A stretch of DNA of 64,000 bases from Kaistia defluvii (GTDB taxonomy: Bacteria; Pseudomonadota; Alphaproteobacteria; Rhizobiales; Kaistiaceae). Position 1 is the stretch's first letter; the number at the start of each line of letters is the position of its first letter. This document shows positions 1 to 8,011 of this stretch, one piece after another. Under the pieces are notes generated by a model. It searched no databases and had not been told where the DNA came from. It worked only from the letters and a program-made list of their open reading frames with translations. The translations under genes and the position numbers were made by a program. The DNA lies in the NCBI RefSeq assembly GCF_026343955.1, contig NZ_JAPKNI010000003.1, forward strand, positions 186,001 to 250,000. The letters run 5' to 3'.

Positions 1-1238
1 AGCACGAGATTTTCGTAGAACGTCTCAGCCTTGCCCTGCCGCACCTTGAGCAGGAAGTATTTCTCAAAGCCGATCTTGGCGGCATGGACCCATTTGCCGC
101 GTGACGCCCAGTTCACGTTGCGCGGGGGAATTTGCGGCTGCGCGACGAAGGCAATGCCATCATCGCCAAAATCGGCGAGACAGACCGCGTTCCAGGTCGC
201 GACGGCCCTGGGCTCCTCCCCCTTCAGCAGCGCGGCAATATTTTCGGCCGTCGCTGTCACCATGGATTCGATCATGAAGCCGGTCTTCGGCACGCCGACC
301 GCGAGCGGGCTCTTGCCGACCGGCGGAATGGCAACGCAGACCCCGATGCCGAAGACATTCGGGAAAGCCGGATTGCGCTGGTGCTTGTCTATGAGGACGA
401 AACCGCGCGGATTGGTCAGCCCTTCTATACCAGCGATCGCCGGCACACCGCGGAAGGCCGGCAGCATCATCGAGAAGGCGAAGGGCAGCTCATGAGTTGT
501 CTTGACGGTGCCATCGTCGTGGACCTCTTCGGCGATCAGCTTGCCAGGCTCGACCGTCGTCGTCCGGGCATTGGTGATCCACTTGATGTGACGTTCGCGC
601 AAGGCGCTTTCGAGCAGCCCCTTGGTGTCGCCAACGCCATCAAGCCCGAGATGGCCGATATAGGGCTCGGGCGTGACGAAGGTTATCGGAACCTGATCCC
701 GCACCCGCGCATTGCGCAGCGCCGTGTCGAGGATGAAGGCATACTCGTAGGCCGGACCGTAGCAGGAGGCGCCTTGCACAGCTCCAACGACGATGGGACC
801 GGGCCGTTTCACCAGTGCGTCGAATGCGGTCTTCGCTTGGGTCGCATGGCCGATCTGGCAGATGGATTGGGTATGAGCATCGGGGCCCAGGCCCGGCACC
901 TCATCGAAGGCAAGGGCGGGGCCGGTAGCAATGATCAAGAAGTCATAATCGAGAAGGGAGCCGTCATTGAGTTCGACGCGGTTTTGCGCGGGCTGGACCC
1001 GACGTGCTCCCTCGGGCCTGAGTGCGATTCCATGCTGCTTCAGAACGGGAACGAGATCGACGGTTATGTCCTGCGGCTGCCGCCAGCCAACCGCGACCCA
1101 GGGATTGGAAGGAACGAAGGAATAGCTGGAGCCGAGATTGACGACAGTCAGACGATCGTCACGCCGGAGCTTGCGTTTCATCTCATAGGCCATGATGATT
1201 CCACCGAGGCCTGCGCCGAGAATGACAATATGAGTCAT
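1..1238 (-). CDS. sqr: Sulfide:quinone oxidoreductase-like flavoprotein, C-terminus cut by window edge
   Basis: This is a FAD-dependent oxidoreductase that would oxidise sulfide to polysulfide or persulfide and pass electrons to quinone at the membrane. The protein starts MTHIVILGAGLGGI, a Rossmann dinucleotide-binding motif. Around residue 160 it has GASCYGPAYEYAF, the cysteine-containing motif typical of SQR proteins, and a later cysteine lies in FGIGVCVAIPP near the second FAD motif. About 412 codons are present and the frame stays open to position 1, so the stop lies outside the window. It is divergent from an ArsR regulator with persulfide-sensor cysteines, which supports a sulfide role. 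A flavocytochrome c sulfide dehydrogenase-type subunit is the main alternative. Confidence 0.85.
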   Translation of the reverse strand, partial: MTHIVILGAGLGGIIMAYEMKRKLRRDDRLTVVNLGSSYSFVPSNPWVAVGWRQPQDITVDLVPVLKQHGIALRPEGARRVQPAQNRVELNDGSLLDYDFLIIATGPALAFDEVPGLGPDAHTQSICQIGHATQAKTAFDALVKRPGPIVVGAVQGASCYGPAYEYAFILDTALRNARVRDQVPITFVTPEPYIGHLGLDGVGDTKGLLESALRERHIKWITNARTTTVEPGKLIAEEVHDDGTVKTTHELPFAFSMMLPAFRGVPAIAGIEGLTNPRGFVLIDKHQRNPAFPNVFGIGVCVAIPPVGKSPLAVGVPKTGFMIESMVTATAENIAALLKGEEPRAVATWNAVCLADFGDDGIAFVAQPQIPPRNVNWASRGKWVHAAKIGFEKYFLLKVRQGKAETFYENLV

Positions 1239-1336
1239 GGCTTTCGCTCCGCTGTTTCTATGATCGGTCTGCCCATTTCTGGTTGCCGGAGACCATTCAA
1301 TTCAGACGCTTCCAAGCTTTATGGCTTGCATCTAAC

Positions 1337-1353
1337 ATTCAAAGGTTTTAAAT
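1337..1353. promoter_or_regulatory. Possible ArsR/BigR-type operator between sqr and arsR
   Basis: The 123-bp gap between the divergent sqr and arsR genes contains an AT-rich imperfect palindrome, ATTCAAAGGTTTTAAAT, ending 9 bases before the arsR start codon. BigR and SqrR proteins bind AT-rich palindromes in equivalent positions. Only 12 of 17 positions are symmetric, so the assignment is tentative. Confidence 0.35.
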
Positions 1354-1361
1354 TCAAGGAT

Positions 1362-1742
1362 ATGAATGTAGAAGAAATGATACCGGCCGCCGAAAAGGCC
1401 GCCGAATTGATGCGCAGTCTGTCGCACCCCCAGCGGCTGCTCGTTCTGTGTGCGCTGGTCGATGGTGAACGATCGGTCGCCGAACTGCGGCAAGGACTGG
1501 CAATCGAACAAGTGCCGATGTCGCAACAACTTATGCGGTTGAGAGCGGACGGGCTGGTCGAGGCGCGGCGCGAGGGAACGACTGTCTATTACTCGATTGT
1601 CCGACCGGAGATCCTGACTGTCGTGCAGGCTTTGCACGACGCGTTCTGCCCACCAGGCAGCGGCAAACAGCCGCGAAGCGGTCCGGCGAATGGAGGAAAT
1701 GATGATGGAGCAGCGAAGCAAGCGAACGGCAACCCAGCTTGA
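1362..1742 (+). CDS. ArsR-family regulator of the SqrR/BigR persulfide-sensor type
   Basis: This is a 126-residue winged-helix repressor. The N-terminus MNVEEMIPAAEKAAELMR and the recognition-helix region (VPMSQQLMRLRADGLV, about residues 51-66) resemble BigR/SqrR. Two cysteines are visible, C30 in RLLVLCALV and C96 in LHDAFCPPG. Their spacing of 66 residues equals that of Cys41 and Cys107 in Rhodobacter SqrR, which form a polysulfide crosslink. The internal start at 1362 was chosen because longer upstream reading lies antisense to sqr. The gene is divergent from sqr, so it likely represses sqr until sulfide or persulfide appears. The family is clear; the ligand is inferred. Confidence 0.85.
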   Translation: MNVEEMIPAAEKAAELMRSLSHPQRLLVLCALVDGERSVAELRQGLAIEQVPMSQQLMRLRADGLVEARREGTTVYYSIVRPEILTVVQALHDAFCPPGSGKQPRSGPANGGNDDGAAKQANGNPA

Positions 1743-2097
1743 GCCCGGCAATTCCGGTTTGCCGGATCAACCATCCTTCTTTCCAGAGCTTCAACGCATT
1801 TGCGTTGCGTTGATGAGGAAGGACGAAGCCGCAGCTTTCTTGAAACTACTCGCAAACGACAAGCGCTTGCTCATTCTTCACTACTTGCTGACCGGTGGAG
1901 AGCATTCGGTAGAAGAAATCGGGATAGGTCTCGATATCAGGCAACCATCGCTCTCGCAGCATCTGGCGAAACTTCGTAACGCAGGATTTGTTCGCACGCG
2001 CCGCGATGGACGGCACATCCTTTACAGTATTTCGGACCATCCCTCGATCATGCGCTCGTTGAATGGCATCGATCGATTGCTGCAACAGAAATGCTGA
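1702..2097 (+). CDS. Second ArsR-family winged-helix regulator
   Basis: This small ArsR-type DNA-binding protein overlaps the 3' end of the preceding regulator by about 40 bases, so the two are probably co-transcribed and translationally coupled. In-frame ATGs lie at 1690, 1699, 1702 and 1705; 1702 or 1705 sits best behind the GGAGG at 1692-1696. The helix-turn-helix reads IRQPSLSQHLAKLRNAGFVRTRRDG. It has a histidine (RLLILHYLL) where its neighbour has the sensor cysteine and keeps a cysteine at the extreme C-terminus. It therefore probably senses something else, or acts as a partner of the first regulator. Confidence 0.8.
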   Translation: MMEQRSKRTATQLEPGNSGLPDQPSFFPELQRICVALMRKDEAAAFLKLLANDKRLLILHYLLTGGEHSVEEIGIGLDIRQPSLSQHLAKLRNAGFVRTRRDGRHILYSISDHPSIMRSLNGIDRLLQQKC

Positions 2098-2116
2098 TAA
2101 CGGCTGCTTTTGAATT

Positions 2117-2311
2117 GGCTTCGGCTATGCGCCGCCCGACCCCACACCAGAAATCTTGCGCGAACTCATGGCCCGGGAGCTTTCGCGTTTTGGTGAACTG
2201 ATACGCCGGGCAGGCCTGTCTCGGGTTCCAACCACCAACCTATCGCGCCAGACCGTAGGGATAGGAGGCCGCGCGCTGTACATCAACCTGCCCGGCAAGC
2301 CGGCGGCCTAG
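2117..2311 (+). pseudogene. Fragment of a MogA/MoaB-type molybdopterin adenylyltransferase
   Basis: An open stretch without a start codon translates to a C-terminal piece of the MogA/MoaB family. It reads GFGYAPPDPTPEILREL, then FGELIRRAGLSRVPTTNLSRQ, then IGGRALYINLPGKPAA and a TAG stop. The order of the elements (TPE, aromatic-GE-hydrophobic-R, LSR, LPGKP) matches the family end. The N-terminal half is missing and the two upstream frames belong to arsR. It lies beside other molybdenum-cofactor genes, so it is likely a relic of a former mog/moaB gene in this cluster. Confidence 0.6.
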
Positions 2312-2356
2312 ATTTATACTTTGCCCTGTGTCCTGGTCTTTCCAGCCGTATTTTTA

Positions 2357-2926
2357 TTACCGGGAGCTGATCGGCGCCGAACGCATCGAACTCTCCAACT
2401 GATTGAACTCGTTCTTCGAGCCTATCCCTGTCAGGATGGCGAAGCACCAGTCCACGATCAGTGCCGCATCTGGTGCCAACTCCTGCGCCATTCCCCCGGC
2501 AAATTCTAAGAAGGCTGGCAGGTTCAGACCGTTTACACCTACGAGTACCGGAAGACCGCGTTCGAGAGCGTCCGCGATCGTACCGGTCAAACCCTTGCCC
2601 TCCGCTTCCTGCTTGCCGAATTTGTTGACCACCAGCATCTCGGCATCGTCCAGAGCGTTCGAAACCCACAGCACCGATTGCTCCAACACACCGGCATCCA
2701 GTCGGCAGCCCCGCGCGTGGGCACCGCGGTCAACGCTGATGCGCACCACCGGACCGTCGGGTAGCAACCGCAGATCCATGTCGCACCGAGGGCGATCACT
2801 TCGGTCGATATTGGTCTGTACGGTGCCCGCCAGGGCCACGCCATGCGCTTCAAGCCGGTCGACGACGTCGGCCAGAAGAAGGTCGATCCGACCGCGACCC
2901 CGCATGGTTACATAGCCAAGCTTCAT
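2357..2926 (-). CDS. DUF2478 family protein (molybdenum-cluster associated)
   Basis: This 189-residue soluble protein starts MKLGYVTMRGRGRIDLLLAD. It contains LVVNKFGKQEAEGKG near residue 100, typical of the DUF2478 family, whose members have an NTPase-like core and are often found with molybdate transport or cofactor genes. Here it is the last gene of the nitrate-reductase/moeA operon, 17 bases after moeA. No catalytic role is established; a nucleotide-dependent function in molybdenum handling is an inference from context. Confidence 0.7.
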   Translation of the reverse strand: MKLGYVTMRGRGRIDLLLADVVDRLEAHGVALAGTVQTNIDRSDRPRCDMDLRLLPDGPVVRISVDRGAHARGCRLDAGVLEQSVLWVSNALDDAEMLVVNKFGKQEAEGKGLTGTIADALERGLPVLVGVNGLNLPAFLEFAGGMAQELAPDAALIVDWCFAILTGIGSKNEFNQLESSMRSAPISSR

Positions 2927-2943
2927 CGCGTTCTCCCTCGGGT

Positions 2944-4227
2944 TCAGCCGTCCGAAAACGGCAGAAATTCCAGCATATCGCCACGCTGGATGTGGTGGGT
3001 TTCCGAGGGGATCAGCAGCAGCCCATCGGCTTGTGCCAGAAGCGCCACCCGATGCGATACGGCTGAGGCTGTAATCTCCACGTTTCTGGTTCCGTCTTCG
3101 TCATAGCTGCCGAGACGGGCCGGCAGGAACTCGCAACGGCCCGGGTTCCGGATGCGATCGAAGTCCGCGCGCACGACGCAGCGTGGTGGCCTTGCCTTCC
3201 GGATACCCGCCAGCGCCTCTGCGATACGCGCTCCGATTACATACCAGGCGACGAAAGCTGAAACCGGATTGCCCGGCAAACCAATGTAAAGCGCCGAACC
3301 GAGGAGGCCGATGATGAGCGGCTTACCGGGCTTCATCGCTACTTTCATAACGTGAATCTTGCCGCCTGCGGCGTTGAGCACTGCGGGCATATGGTCCTCA
3401 TCCCCCACGGAGACTCCGCCGGTGGTCACTACCAGATCGGCATCGCGGGAAGCCTGCTCCAGCGCTTCACGCAACCGGTCGGGCTGGTCGGGAACGGCGC
3501 CCATGTCGATTGTCTCTACCCACGGAAGATCAAGGGAACCCTGGAGATGATAGCGGTTGGCGTTCCAGATCTGCCCTGGCGCCAACGGCGTTCCCGGTGC
3601 GCGCAATTCCGAGCCGGTGCTGAAGAAGGCGACCCGGGTACGACGCCTGACGACCACCTCGCTGCAACCGGCCGCTGCGAGCAGTGCAGCCACGCGCGGT
3701 CCTATGCGACAGCCGACTGGCAGAAATTCAGAACCGAGTACCAGGTCCTCACCGGCGCGCCGAATATTTTCGTTCGGTCGGGGACGCCTTTGTATCTCGA
3801 CGGTATCGCCTTCCAGCCGTGCTAACTCCTGGATGACTACCGCATCGCATCCCGGAGGGATGGCCGCACCGGTAAAGATGCGCAACACCGCGCCGACCGG
3901 AAGCGGCCCGCTGTCGGTATCGCCGGCCGCCACTCGCCCTGACACCCGCAGCCGCCACGGCCCCTCGCCAGCAAGGTCGGCAAGCCGGACGGCGTAACCA
4001 TCCATGGCGGAACTGTCGAACAGTGGGAGCGAGACGCCCGACCGCACAGCCTCGCCCAGTACCCTGCCATGCGCCCTTTCCAGCGGCAGCCGTTCCACCT
4101 GCGCGACTGGCTTGACCAGCGCCAAAGCCCGGCGAAGAGCTGCGTCGACGGAAATCAGCGCGCCCATCTCAGGCTTGATTTCGCAGCCGCAAAGGAAGGG
4201 ATCGGACAGGGCGGGGGCGTCGTTCAT
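2944..4227 (-). CDS. moeA: Molybdopterin molybdenumtransferase MoeA
   Basis: MoeA inserts molybdate into adenylylated molybdopterin to make the cofactor used by NarG. The 427-residue protein has the family motifs in order: a domain around MDGYAVRLADL (about residue 72), IFTGAAIPPGCDAVV, TTGGVSVGDEDHMP near residue 245, and GLPGNPVSAFVAWY near residue 310. The start at 4227 (MNDAPALSDPF) was chosen over a longer reading because it forms an ATGA overlap with the stop of the upstream prolyl isomerase gene. Its place in the nar operon couples cofactor maturation to nitrate reductase synthesis. Confidence 0.93.
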   Translation of the reverse strand: MNDAPALSDPFLCGCEIKPEMGALISVDAALRRALALVKPVAQVERLPLERAHGRVLGEAVRSGVSLPLFDSSAMDGYAVRLADLAGEGPWRLRVSGRVAAGDTDSGPLPVGAVLRIFTGAAIPPGCDAVVIQELARLEGDTVEIQRRPRPNENIRRAGEDLVLGSEFLPVGCRIGPRVAALLAAAGCSEVVVRRRTRVAFFSTGSELRAPGTPLAPGQIWNANRYHLQGSLDLPWVETIDMGAVPDQPDRLREALEQASRDADLVVTTGGVSVGDEDHMPAVLNAAGGKIHVMKVAMKPGKPLIIGLLGSALYIGLPGNPVSAFVAWYVIGARIAEALAGIRKARPPRCVVRADFDRIRNPGRCEFLPARLGSYDEDGTRNVEITASAVSHRVALLAQADGLLLIPSETHHIQRGDMLEFLPFSDG

Positions 4228-5060
4228 TTCGAAAATTTCACCTCCCCGGCGGGGTGGCCTGCAAAATCGACGCCCGCCACCTGGTACCGTGCCGCGAGCT
4301 CCTCGACATAGGCGCGGCTCGCCCGCACCCAATCTGCCTTTTCCTGCGCTTGGCGCAGATGTGGCAGAACGGTCGTGAACGGCAAGACCTCGCCACGCAC
4401 ACGCGCGTCAAGCCGGATCAGGTGGAACCCATAGCGGCTTTCTACTGGCGCGTCGGAGATGCTTTGTTCCTCCATGGAACACAGCGCTGCTTCGAATTCC
4501 GGCACCGTATCGCCTGAGGCGAGTTGGCCCAGCATCCCGCCATTGGCGCGGGAAGAGCAGGCGCTGAACTCGCCCGCCAGCTCAGCGAAGCGGCGGGGGT
4601 CGCGCTGCAGGTTCGCCAGCACGGCTTCCGCTTGCTGGCGCGCCGACGCCCTGCCGGCGGCGTCGCCGGGCGCAGCGGCGAAGAGGATATGCGCGGCCTC
4701 GAACAGCGATGGCCCGCGGAACCGGTCGGGCGCCGCATCGTAGAGCGCGCGCAGCGGCGCCTCGTTGACCGGAGCCGGGGCAATCGTGCGCTCGAACAGC
4801 TGGCGGATTAGTGCTTCCTCTTCGGTCTCCCACTTCCCTTCTTCCAGCTCGATCGGCTCGGGCGCGATGTCGTGCGCGCGCGCCTCCTGCAGGAGCGTCT
4901 CGCGTAGCGCCAGCGCCCGCGCCGCCGCCCGCCAGGCAAAGCCGGGCTGACCTTTGGGCGCCGGATGGTTCTGCGCCTCGGCGGCAATGGCTTCGGGGGC
5001 GATGGTCACGCCGTTGACCGTGACCGGCTCCGGCCGGGCGGTGCGATCCAGGATAATCAT
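4224..5060 (-). CDS. Parvulin/NifM-type peptidylprolyl isomerase in nar operon
   Basis: This 278-residue protein has a PpiC rotamase domain from about residue 125 to 230. It includes FEAAHILFAAAPGDA, the FAELAGEFSACSSRANGGMLG stretch and the YGFHLIRLD end strand typical of parvulins. No signal peptide or membrane segment is seen, so it is probably cytoplasmic like NifM and not periplasmic like SurA. It overlaps the narI stop and the moeA start by four bases each. Prolyl isomerases of this type accompany narGHJI in several proteobacteria; a role in folding of the nitrate reductase is an inference. Confidence 0.87.
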   Translation of the reverse strand: MIILDRTARPEPVTVNGVTIAPEAIAAEAQNHPAPKGQPGFAWRAAARALALRETLLQEARAHDIAPEPIELEEGKWETEEEALIRQLFERTIAPAPVNEAPLRALYDAAPDRFRGPSLFEAAHILFAAAPGDAAGRASARQQAEAVLANLQRDPRRFAELAGEFSACSSRANGGMLGQLASGDTVPEFEAALCSMEEQSISDAPVESRYGFHLIRLDARVRGEVLPFTTVLPHLRQAQEKADWVRASRAYVEELAARYQVAGVDFAGHPAGEVKFSK

Positions 5061-5794
5061 TCGCCCGGCTCCATGCGCGGCCCCGGCAGTGGCGTAAGCC
5101 CGGTCGGCGCGGGTTTGGCGCCGCGCCGCGAGCGCACGATCTGGTAGCCCGGCCGCCACAAATAGCGCACCGGCGCCGAGAACATGTGAACGAGCCGGGT
5201 GAAGGGGAACAGCAGGAAGATGGTCAGCCCGAGGGCGATATGCGCCTTGAACAGCGGATTGACGTCGACGATAAAGTTCGCAGCGCCAGCGCGCATATAG
5301 ATGATCGCCTGCGCCCAGTTCATGAACTTCACCATCTCCGTGCCATCGAGATGGCCGAGCGAAACGATGATGGTGGCAAGCCCAAGCAGGAGTTGGGCCA
5401 TCAAAAGCACCATGATGCCGGTATCGGCGAGCGTGGAATTGGCGCGGATGCGCGGATCGAACAGCCTGCGATGTAACAGCAGCGTGCCGCCGACAAGGGT
5501 CATGATTCCAGCGATGCCGCCGGCGGAGATGGCGAGAATCTGCTTGGCCTCGTGGCTGACGCCGAGAAAATCGAACACCTGGATCGGCGTGAGCAGCCCA
5601 ACGAGATGGCCTCCGAAGATCGTCAGGATGCCGACATGGAACAGCACCGAACCGGCGATGAACTGGCGCTTGCGCAGCAGCTGGCTCGACTTGGACTTCC
5701 AGGTGAAGGGGTCGCGCTCATAGCGGGCGATGCTGGCCATCACCATCACCGTGATGGCGATATAGGGATAGATGCCGAAGACGAAATTATGCAT
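5057..5794 (-). CDS. narI: Respiratory nitrate reductase gamma subunit (cytochrome b)
   Basis: NarI anchors the NarGHI complex to the inner membrane, oxidises quinol and passes electrons through two b haems to NarH. The 245-residue sequence starts MHNFVFGIYPYIAITVMVM and has five hydrophobic segments. Conserved histidines occur in FHVGILTIFGGHLVGL, around residue 60, and in KAHIALGLTIF and RLVHMFSAP near residues 190-210, consistent with haem ligands. The start at 5794 follows a GGAGAC ribosome-binding site. It lies 13 bases after narJ. Confidence 0.95.
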   Translation of the reverse strand: MHNFVFGIYPYIAITVMVMASIARYERDPFTWKSKSSQLLRKRQFIAGSVLFHVGILTIFGGHLVGLLTPIQVFDFLGVSHEAKQILAISAGGIAGIMTLVGGTLLLHRRLFDPRIRANSTLADTGIMVLLMAQLLLGLATIIVSLGHLDGTEMVKFMNWAQAIIYMRAGAANFIVDVNPLFKAHIALGLTIFLLFPFTRLVHMFSAPVRYLWRPGYQIVRSRRGAKPAPTGLTPLPGPRMEPGE

Positions 5795-5807
5795 GGCGGT
5801 CTCCTGT

Positions 5808-6494
5808 TCACCGAGCGGCCCGCGCCGGTGCGGGCTCCATGCGGGCAAGAATGTCGCGGCTGACCGGGCAGCCGGCGTTCGGGTCCGGGCCGAAGGTCAC
5901 CTGCGCTTCTTCCCAGACCGCGTCGAGGGCGGCGAGATCCTCCGGGTTGTCGTCCTGTTGCGCCAGCAGGGCCTGTGCCTCCTCGGCCGCTGGATCGGCG
6001 GAGGAAAGCTTGACCAGCCCCTCGAAAACGGCGGCATAGACGCTCTCCCGCCGCGCCAGCCGCTCGGCGAGCGCGATCAGGATATGACCCGCATCGGCCA
6101 AGATTTCGCGCGCCTCGGCCAGCGGCCGCATCGAGAGAAACTCCAGCAACACCGGCAGGTGGTCGGGCAGCTCCGGTCCCGCCAGATCGAAGCCGCCGGC
6201 GCGGTAGGTTTCCAGCAGGTCGACCATCGCCCCGCCCCGGTCGCGGCTTTCGCCATGGATATGCTCGAACAGGTTGAGCGACAGGGTGCGGGAACGGTCG
6301 AACAGCAGTACGTAGCGCTCCTGCAGATCGTAGAGATCGCCGTTTTCCAGTGAAGCGAGCAGCGGCTCCAGGGCGGTGGCAGCGGCTGGCGTCACGACAC
6401 CTTCGGCGAGGATCGCCCGGATCACCGGAATCGCCTCCTGAAGATCGTGACTCGGATAGCTGAGCAGGGCCGACAGCGCCTTGAAGGTCTTCAT
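5808..6494 (-). CDS. narJ: Nitrate reductase molybdenum cofactor assembly chaperone
   Basis: NarJ is a cytoplasmic chaperone that holds apo-NarGH so that the molybdenum cofactor and the FeS clusters are inserted before membrane attachment. The 228-residue protein has the family start MKTFKALSALLSYPSHDL and the SLNLFEHIHGESRDRGGAMV motif around residues 75-95, typical of NarJ/TorD proteins. It overlaps the narH stop by four bases, as expected in narGHJI operons. Confidence 0.95.
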   Translation of the reverse strand: MKTFKALSALLSYPSHDLQEAIPVIRAILAEGVVTPAAATALEPLLASLENGDLYDLQERYVLLFDRSRTLSLNLFEHIHGESRDRGGAMVDLLETYRAGGFDLAGPELPDHLPVLLEFLSMRPLAEAREILADAGHILIALAERLARRESVYAAVFEGLVKLSSADPAAEEAQALLAQQDDNPEDLAALDAVWEEAQVTFGPDPNAGCPVSRDILARMEPAPARAAR

Positions 6495-8011
6495 GCGATG
6501 AACTCCTGCGGGCTGCGAAACTTCTTGGCCCCGAACAGCGACTGACCCGAATGGCCCGCCGAGCAGCCGTTGCCGTCGGTGAAACCGCAGCCGCTCCTGA
6601 GGTCGTAGGCATCCTCGACCAGCTCGCGATGCGTGGTCGGGATGACGAAGCGGTCCTCGTAATTGGCGATCGCCAGCAACTGGTACATCTCGTCAATCTG
6701 CTGCGGCACCATGCCGACCCGCTTGGCGACACCGAGATTGACGACGCCGTCCACGGTCTTGGAGCGCATGTAGGAGCGCATGGCCAGCATTCGCTCCAGT
6801 GCCGAGACGATCGGCGCCTCGTCGCCGGCCGTCAGCATATTGGCGAGGTAGCGCACCGGAATGCGCAAGCTGCGCACATCCGGCATGTCGTCCTGCGCGG
6901 CAATCCGCCCCGCTTCGGCCGCGTTCTGGATCGGCGACAGCGGCGGCACATACCAGACCATCGGCAAGGTGCGGTATTCGGGATGCAGCGGGAAGGCGAT
7001 CTTCCACTCCATCGCCATCTTCCAGATCGGCGAGTTCTGCGCGCCCTTGATCCAGTCTTCGGGAATGCCTGCGGCGCGCGCCTCGGCAACCACTTCCGGA
7101 TCATTGGGATCAAGGAAGACACCGAGCTGGGCGTCATAAAGGTCCTTCTCGTTTTCCGTGGCTGCCGCTTCGGCGATCCTATCGGCGTCGTAGAGCATGA
7201 CGCCCAGGTAGCGGATGCGTCCGACGCAGGTTTCCGAACAGACAGTCGGCTGGCCGCTTTCCAGGCGCGGATAGCACAGCGTGCATTTTTCCGATTTTCC
7301 GGTCGACCAGTTGTAATAGATCTTCTTGTACGGGCAGCCAGAGACGCACATGCGCCAGCCGCGGCATTTTTCCTGATCGATCAGGACGACGCCGTCATCC
7401 TCGCGCTTGTAGATCGCGCCTGAGGGGCAGGCGGCCACGCAGGTCGGGTTGAGACAGTGCTCGCACAGTCTCGGCAGATACATCATGAAGGTGTTTTCGT
7501 ACTGGCCGTAAATCTCCTTCTGGATGCCATCGAAATTATAGTCCTTCGAACGCTTTTCGAACTCGCCGCCGAGGATTTCCTCCCAGTTCGGTCCCCATTC
7601 GATCTTTTCCATGCGCTCGCCCGAAATCTTCGAGCGCGGGCGGGCGGTCGGAAACGCCTTCATCTCCGGCGCGGATTTCAGATGGTCGTAGTCGTAGTCG
7701 AACGGCTCGTAGAAATCGTCGATCTCGGGCAGGTCGGGATTGGCGAAGATATTCGCCAGGATGCGCCATTTGCTGCCCTGCCTGGGTTGCAAAGCACCGC
7801 TTTTGGTTCGTCGCCAGCCGCCATTCCAGCGTTTCTGGTTTTCCCAATCCTTGGGATAGCCAATGCCGGGCTTGGTTTCGACATTGTTGAACCAGGCGTA
7901 TTCGACACCTTCGCGGCTGGTCCAGACATTCTTGCAGGTGACGGAGCAGGTGTGACAGCCGATGCATTTATCGAGATTGAGCACCATTCCGATCTGGGCA
8001 CGTATTTTCAT
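6491..8011 (-). CDS. narH: Respiratory nitrate reductase beta subunit (FeS electron transfer)
   Basis: NarH carries electrons from NarI to NarG through one [3Fe-4S] and three [4Fe-4S] clusters. Four cysteine groups are visible: CIGCHTCSVTCKNVW near the N-terminus, CEHCLNPTCVAACPSG around residue 180, CRGWRMCVSGCPYK with the tryptophan that gives the 3Fe cluster, and CTLCYPRLESGQPTVCSETC. The length of 506 residues is normal for the family. The start at 8011 overlaps the narG stop as ATGA. A longer in-frame reading to 8053 would intrude into narG and was not used. Confidence 0.96.
   Translation of the reverse strand: MKIRAQIGMVLNLDKCIGCHTCSVTCKNVWTSREGVEYAWFNNVETKPGIGYPKDWENQKRWNGGWRRTKSGALQPRQGSKWRILANIFANPDLPEIDDFYEPFDYDYDHLKSAPEMKAFPTARPRSKISGERMEKIEWGPNWEEILGGEFEKRSKDYNFDGIQKEIYGQYENTFMMYLPRLCEHCLNPTCVAACPSGAIYKREDDGVVLIDQEKCRGWRMCVSGCPYKKIYYNWSTGKSEKCTLCYPRLESGQPTVCSETCVGRIRYLGVMLYDADRIAEAAATENEKDLYDAQLGVFLDPNDPEVVAEARAAGIPEDWIKGAQNSPIWKMAMEWKIAFPLHPEYRTLPMVWYVPPLSPIQNAAEAGRIAAQDDMPDVRSLRIPVRYLANMLTAGDEAPIVSALERMLAMRSYMRSKTVDGVVNLGVAKRVGMVPQQIDEMYQLLAIANYEDRFVIPTTHRELVEDAYDLRSGCGFTDGNGCSAGHSGQSLFGAKKFRSPQEFIA

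Noticed and set aside
132-1361. Long plus-strand reading frame continuous with the first ArsR gene
   Set aside because: It lies antisense to the SQR gene, which has clear family motifs; only the part from 1362 onward has the ArsR sequence.
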